From contig JBQCCR010000040.1 in NCBI GenBank assembly GCA_051961995.1, positions 62,001-126,000 of the forward strand: a stretch of DNA of 64,000 nt, written 5' to 3'. Position 1 is the stretch's first letter. Each line of letters opens with the position of its first letter. Source of the DNA: 66-474 sp051961995 (GTDB lineage: Bacteria > Pseudomonadota > Gammaproteobacteria > Xanthomonadales > Rhodanobacteraceae). The notes below the pieces were generated by a model. That model was not told the DNA's origin. It made no database searches and saw nothing but the letters and a program-made list of their open reading frames with translations. The translations under genes were made by a program, and so were the position numbers. This document shows positions 60,542 through 64,000 of the stretch, piece after piece.

Positions 60542-61609
60542 ATGCGCACCAGCCTGATCGCCCTGCTCGCCTTCGTGCTCGGTTTCGCCTTCGCTGTTGG
60601 CGTGTACGTGGCCGAAACGGCTTGGCTCACGCACGGTATTACATCCGTGCAGAAGCCAGCCGCTCATCTCAGGCAGAAGCCCGCGACCACAGCTTCCTCG
60701 GCCACCAATGGCAAACCGCTGCTGGCCGAGGCCCCGCCTCCCCTGTTGTCTGATCAAGGCTGGCCTCGCGACGCACCCACGCCCGAACAGGTGATGGTTG
60801 CGCAACCTGGTCTGCTGGATCGCGAGCTGGCGCAACTGAAGCCGCGCACACCCGGCCAGGTGAACCTTTACGCGATCGTCTTCGCGGGCGACGGCGGCGA
60901 GAACGTGTTCCGCAACGAGGCGGAATATTTCGACAAGCTTCTTTCGCAGCGCTTCCATCAGACCGGCCACACCGTCGTGCTTGAAAACAATCCGGCATCG
61001 CTCGCCACTCGCCCACTGGCGGACTGGAGCAATCTGGAAAGCGCGCTGGATGCGCTCGCGGCCAAGATGGATCCACGCCAGGACATCCTGCTGCTCTACT
61101 TCACGACCCACGGCAGCGAAGATCACACCCTGCTGGTGGACATGGATCCGCTACCGCTGGACCAGATCGGCGCGCAGGATCTGCCCGGCATCCTCGGCGA
61201 GCACCCCTTCAAGCACAAGGTGGTGATCGTCAACGCCTGCTATTCCGGCGGCTTCATCCCGCCGCTGCGGGGACCGGGAACCATGGTCATCACGGCCGCA
61301 CGCGCGGATCGTTCCTCGTTCGGCTGCGGCGAGCAGTCGCAGCTCACCTGGTTCGGCCACGCCTTCCTGGTGGACGCACTCAATCGCACCGGCGATTTCG
61401 CGCAGGCGTTCCAGTTGGCACGCAAGGAAGTGTCGAGGTGGGAAACGCGCGACGGCTATACGTCGTCCGAACCACAGATCGTGATCGGCGCCGGCATTCA
61501 GACCCAGTTGGCCGCCTGGGAAAAGCAGAACCGCCCGGGAGCACCGGTGCCATTCAGGGCCGCGCCGCCGCCGCACTCCGCTGCCGTGCCAGCGCCCCCG
61601 CAACACTGA
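60542..61609 (+). CDS. C13-family (legumain-like) cysteine peptidase, membrane-anchored
   Basis: 355 residues. N-terminal membrane anchor or signal (LIALLAFVLGFAFAVGVYVA), then a Pro-rich stretch, then a caspase-fold domain: IVFAGDGGENVF, catalytic His in LLYFTTHGSEDHTL, catalytic Cys in VIVNACYSGGFIPP. This is the bacterial branch of peptidase family C13 (legumain/GPI transamidase). It starts 1 bp after the mtnC stop, so it is probably transcribed with it. Substrate unknown. Pro/Ala-rich tail at the end. Confidence 0.82.
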   Translation: MRTSLIALLAFVLGFAFAVGVYVAETAWLTHGITSVQKPAAHLRQKPATTASSATNGKPLLAEAPPPLLSDQGWPRDAPTPEQVMVAQPGLLDRELAQLKPRTPGQVNLYAIVFAGDGGENVFRNEAEYFDKLLSQRFHQTGHTVVLENNPASLATRPLADWSNLESALDALAAKMDPRQDILLLYFTTHGSEDHTLLVDMDPLPLDQIGAQDLPGILGEHPFKHKVVIVNACYSGGFIPPLRGPGTMVITAARADRSSFGCGEQSQLTWFGHAFLVDALNRTGDFAQAFQLARKEVSRWETRDGYTSSEPQIVIGAGIQTQLAAWEKQNRPGAPVPFRAAPPPHSAAVPAPPQH

Positions 61610-62111
61610 CCGAGCAACTGATCGCAGTGGGCCAGCAGCAGGCCCGCGGGTAACTCGACGGGCGCACTCGCGGGCATTTCGCGGCCAGCCCTCCAGGTCA
61701 CCGGAGCCAGCCATTCCTTCTGCCGCCTTCCGCGCTTCCGAACGCCCCCGGAGCAGTCCACTCCCGGGCTAAAGGTCCGATTTGTTTCTATCGTTTACAA
61801 GTGCATTCATCTGGCATTCATATTTTCAGAGAAGAAGAAACAAGCCCGTATAACGTACCCGTACGTATGGAACCGTGAGTTCGTGCGGTTGCAACATGAC
61901 TTTGGTCACAGCAACACCTTAGGTTCGACGGGTTCCGGTCGAGGGTTTTCCGGAACCCGCAGCGGCGTCGGCCCATGCAGTCGGCGCCATCACGCACATC
62001 GCTAAGGGGGCGCCGCGCCTTGCGCGCGGGGAGCGTGCGTGAGCGCGGATCTTGCGGCACAGAGCGGCCGCATCCTGCGGTCGCGTTTCTTTCCACCTGA
62101 GGGAGGTTCTG
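61610..62111. other. Long intergenic region before the sedolisin gene
   Basis: 502 bp without a gene. The first 200 bases are GC-rich; 61780-61870 is AT-rich and probably holds the promoter. It includes an imperfect palindrome ATAACGTAC-CC-GTACGTAT at 61850-61868, a candidate operator. A strong GGGAGGT ribosome-binding site is at 62101. Confidence 0.5.
61850..61868. promoter_or_regulatory. Palindrome upstream of the secreted protease
   Basis: ATAACGTAC and GTACGTAT around CC, one base short of perfect. It is in the AT-rich promoter area, about 240 bp before the ATG. Possible regulator site. Confidence 0.3.
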
Positions 62112-64000
62112 ATGGCAAGCAACATTCGAATGAAGGCTCTCGTGATTGCGATGGGCCTGGCAATCAGTGCGGCAGCAAGCGCCGCGACACCTGCGTCACC
62201 TGCTGTTGCACACGCCACCGCTTTGCGGCAAGGCGACACCGTCGCCGGGCCAGTGGCATTGGCGCAACCCATGCACATCGTGGTGTCGCTGAAGTTGCGC
62301 AATCAGCCGCAGCTGCACAGCTTCATCGCTTCACTGCATCAGCCGGGCACACCAGCATCCAAGCCGATGACTTCGGCGCAGTTCATTTCGGCCCACTCGC
62401 CGACCGCGACGCAGGCGCATCAGGTGGCCGCCTGGCTCACCCGCATGGGCTTCCGGAACGTCGAGATCGCACCGAATCGCCTGCTGGTTTCCGGTGATGC
62501 TCCGGCCGCGGTGGTGCAGCGTGCATTCGAAACCTCGCTGGTCAGCGTGCACACGCATGACGGCCGCAACGCGTTCGCCAATTCCAGTGCGGCACATGTG
62601 CCGGCGGCATTGCAGGGCGTGGTGCTGTCGGTGATCGGCTTGCAGACGGTGCATCAGGCGCACACCTTCGCCAAGCCGATGCAGGCCGGCGTAACCCCGC
62701 AAGCGGTGACCGGCCACTACCCCACCGAGTTCGCCTCGATCTACGGCGGCAGCGGCGTACCGACCGCGGCAGGGGTGACCGTGGGCATCATCACCCAGGG
62801 AAGCCTGACCAACGTCATCAACGACCTGAACTCTTTCACCTCACAGCACGGCCTGGCGACGGTGACGACACAGACGGTCAACACCGGCGGGACCAGTTCC
62901 GACACCAGCGGTGACGGCGAATGGGATCTGGACAGCCAGGACATCGTCGGCATCGGCGGCGGACAGGTCGGCAAGATCATCTTCTACAACGAGCCAACCC
63001 TGTCGAACTCGGCGCTCACCGCCAACATCAACACGGCGGTGTCGCGCAACGAGGCGAAGATCATCAACGTCTCGCTGGGCGAATGCGAAACCGCGGCACA
63101 GGGCGACGGTTCGGCCGCGGCGCAGGATCAATCTTTCCAGCAAGCAATGGCGCAGGGCCAGACCTTCTCGATTTCGACCGGTGACTCCGGCGCGGACGAA
63201 TGTGGCGACGGCGGAACCACCCCGAGCTGGCCGGCGGCTTCGCAATACGTGATCGCGGCCGCGGGCACCACGTTGAATGCCTCGACCACGACCTGGAGCA
63301 GCGAAACCGTATGGAGCGGCTCCGGCGGCAGCGAGAGCACGTTCGAGCCGAAGCCCAGCTGGCAGACGCTCTGGTCCGGGCCACGCCGCGGCGTGGCCGA
63401 CATTGCCTACGACGCCGATCCCAACAGCGGCTCCAAGGTGATCGTGGATGGCCAGCTCCAGCAGATCGGCGGCACCAGTCTCGCCGCGCCGCTGTTCTCC
63501 GGCGCGTGGGCGCGCATGATCGCCGCCAAGGGCACCAGCATCGGCTTCGCCGGGCCGCTGATCTATCAATTGCCGGCTTCCGCGTTCCATGACATCACCT
63601 CGGGCAACAACGGCGGAGAAACCGCCGGCGCAGGTTACGACCTGGCCTCCGGCCGCGGCAGCCCGATCATGAGCCAGATGCTTTCGGGTCTGGGTGGCGG
63701 TGGCGGCAACAACCCGCCGGTGGCGAGTTTCACCGACACGGCGAGTGGCCTGACCGTCAACTTCACCGATACCTCAACCGACAGCGACGGCAGCATCGCC
63801 TCGCATTCCTGGACCTTCGGCGACGGCGGCACTTCCACCGCCGCCAATCCGAGCCACACCTATGCTGCTGGCGGCACCTATACCGTGACCGAAACCGTGA
63901 CCGACAACGGCGGCGCGCAGAACTCGGTGAGCCATTCAGTCACCGTGTCCGGTGGCGGGGGTGGCGGCACTTCGCTGCAGAACGGCGTGCCCGTGACCGG
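62112..64000 (+). CDS. Sedolisin (S53) protease with PKD domain, partial at the window end
   Basis: At least 629 residues, no stop before 64000. Signal peptide VIAMGLAISAAASAA; pro-kumamolisin activation domain to about residue 190 (MHIVVSLKLRNQPQLHSFIASLHQPG...); peptidase S53 with Glu270 and Asp274 (DGEWDLD), oxyanion Asp358 (STGDSGADECG), nucleophile Ser456 (GGTSLAAP) and the calcium site in DITSGNNGG...GYDLASGRG. A PKD domain follows (FTDTASGLTVNFTDTSTDSDGS, WTFGDGGTS). A Gly-rich linker then leads towards another C-terminal domain outside the window. A secreted, acid-type endoprotease. Confidence 0.9.
   Translation, partial: MASNIRMKALVIAMGLAISAAASAATPASPAVAHATALRQGDTVAGPVALAQPMHIVVSLKLRNQPQLHSFIASLHQPGTPASKPMTSAQFISAHSPTATQAHQVAAWLTRMGFRNVEIAPNRLLVSGDAPAAVVQRAFETSLVSVHTHDGRNAFANSSAAHVPAALQGVVLSVIGLQTVHQAHTFAKPMQAGVTPQAVTGHYPTEFASIYGGSGVPTAAGVTVGIITQGSLTNVINDLNSFTSQHGLATVTTQTVNTGGTSSDTSGDGEWDLDSQDIVGIGGGQVGKIIFYNEPTLSNSALTANINTAVSRNEAKIINVSLGECETAAQGDGSAAAQDQSFQQAMAQGQTFSISTGDSGADECGDGGTTPSWPAASQYVIAAAGTTLNASTTTWSSETVWSGSGGSESTFEPKPSWQTLWSGPRRGVADIAYDADPNSGSKVIVDGQLQQIGGTSLAAPLFSGAWARMIAAKGTSIGFAGPLIYQLPASAFHDITSGNNGGETAGAGYDLASGRGSPIMSQMLSGLGGGGGNNPPVASFTDTASGLTVNFTDTSTDSDGSIASHSWTFGDGGTSTAANPSHTYAAGGTYTVTETVTDNGGAQNSVSHSVTVSGGGGGGTSLQNGVPVT

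Noticed and set aside
61610..61790. Possible riboswitch before the sedolisin gene
   Set aside because: GC-rich with many chance stems, no known consensus, and far from the start codon.

Overview
The window is GC-rich, densely coded chromosomal DNA. Its gene content fits a gammaproteobacterium of the Xanthomonadales/Rhodanobacteraceae type: a YbiI-like DksA zinc-finger protein, an EF-P-like protein (EfpL/YeiP), fused isobutyryl-CoA mutase, a leucine/isovalerate (liu) pathway, an aerobic methionine-salvage set, and many dispersed REP-like repeats. The assignment is inferred from gene families and composition only.

Layout. 0-9.5 kb: a cupin and a rhomboid protease, a small exported PliG-like protein, the RNA phosphodiesterase ThpR, two diguanylate cyclases, an exported methyltransferase-fold protein, an exported amidohydrolase, and a SRPBCC/ArsR gene pair with a double palindromic operator. 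9.5-24.4 kb: YbiI-like protein, two glutathione S-transferases, bactofilin with a zinc-ribbon partner, a c-di-GMP module (HD-GYP then EAL), M14 peptidase, second amidohydrolase, DsbA-like protein, hydrolase, two RibD-C/DHFR-like proteins, a frameshifted exonuclease III and a flavin oxidoreductase. About 24.5-28.2 kb: an AT-richer accessory island with a tight operon (D12-class adenine methyltransferase, DGQHR-domain protein, HEPN-like protein) facing a second HEPN-type gene. I consider this the best candidate for an undescribed modification/defence system.

28.2-49.6 kb is mainly branched-chain amino acid and acyl-CoA catabolism. Leucine dehydrogenase removes the amino group. Isovaleryl-CoA dehydrogenase, methylcrotonyl-CoA carboxylase (LiuB/LiuD), methylglutaconyl-CoA hydratase (LiuC) and HMG-CoA lyase (LiuE) then degrade the leucine skeleton, thiolase handles acetoacetyl-CoA, and IcmF links isobutyryl-CoA and butyryl-CoA. 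The liuB frame carries an in-frame amber codon. The series is interrupted by two paralogous lipoproteins and a Fur-box-preceded cupredoxin/FTR1 iron-uptake pair.

49.6-64 kb: a four-domain PAS-PAS-GGDEF-EAL protein whose ribosome-binding site lies inside a strong hairpin, a second SDR coupled to EfpL, two amino-acid permeases, a HiPIP, methionine salvage (mtnB, mtnD, a PH-domain membrane protein, mtnC), a C13 legumain-like peptidase, and the 5' part of a sedolisin (S53) protease with a PKD domain that runs off the window. I saw no rRNA, tRNA, CRISPR array, integrase or complete insertion sequence.
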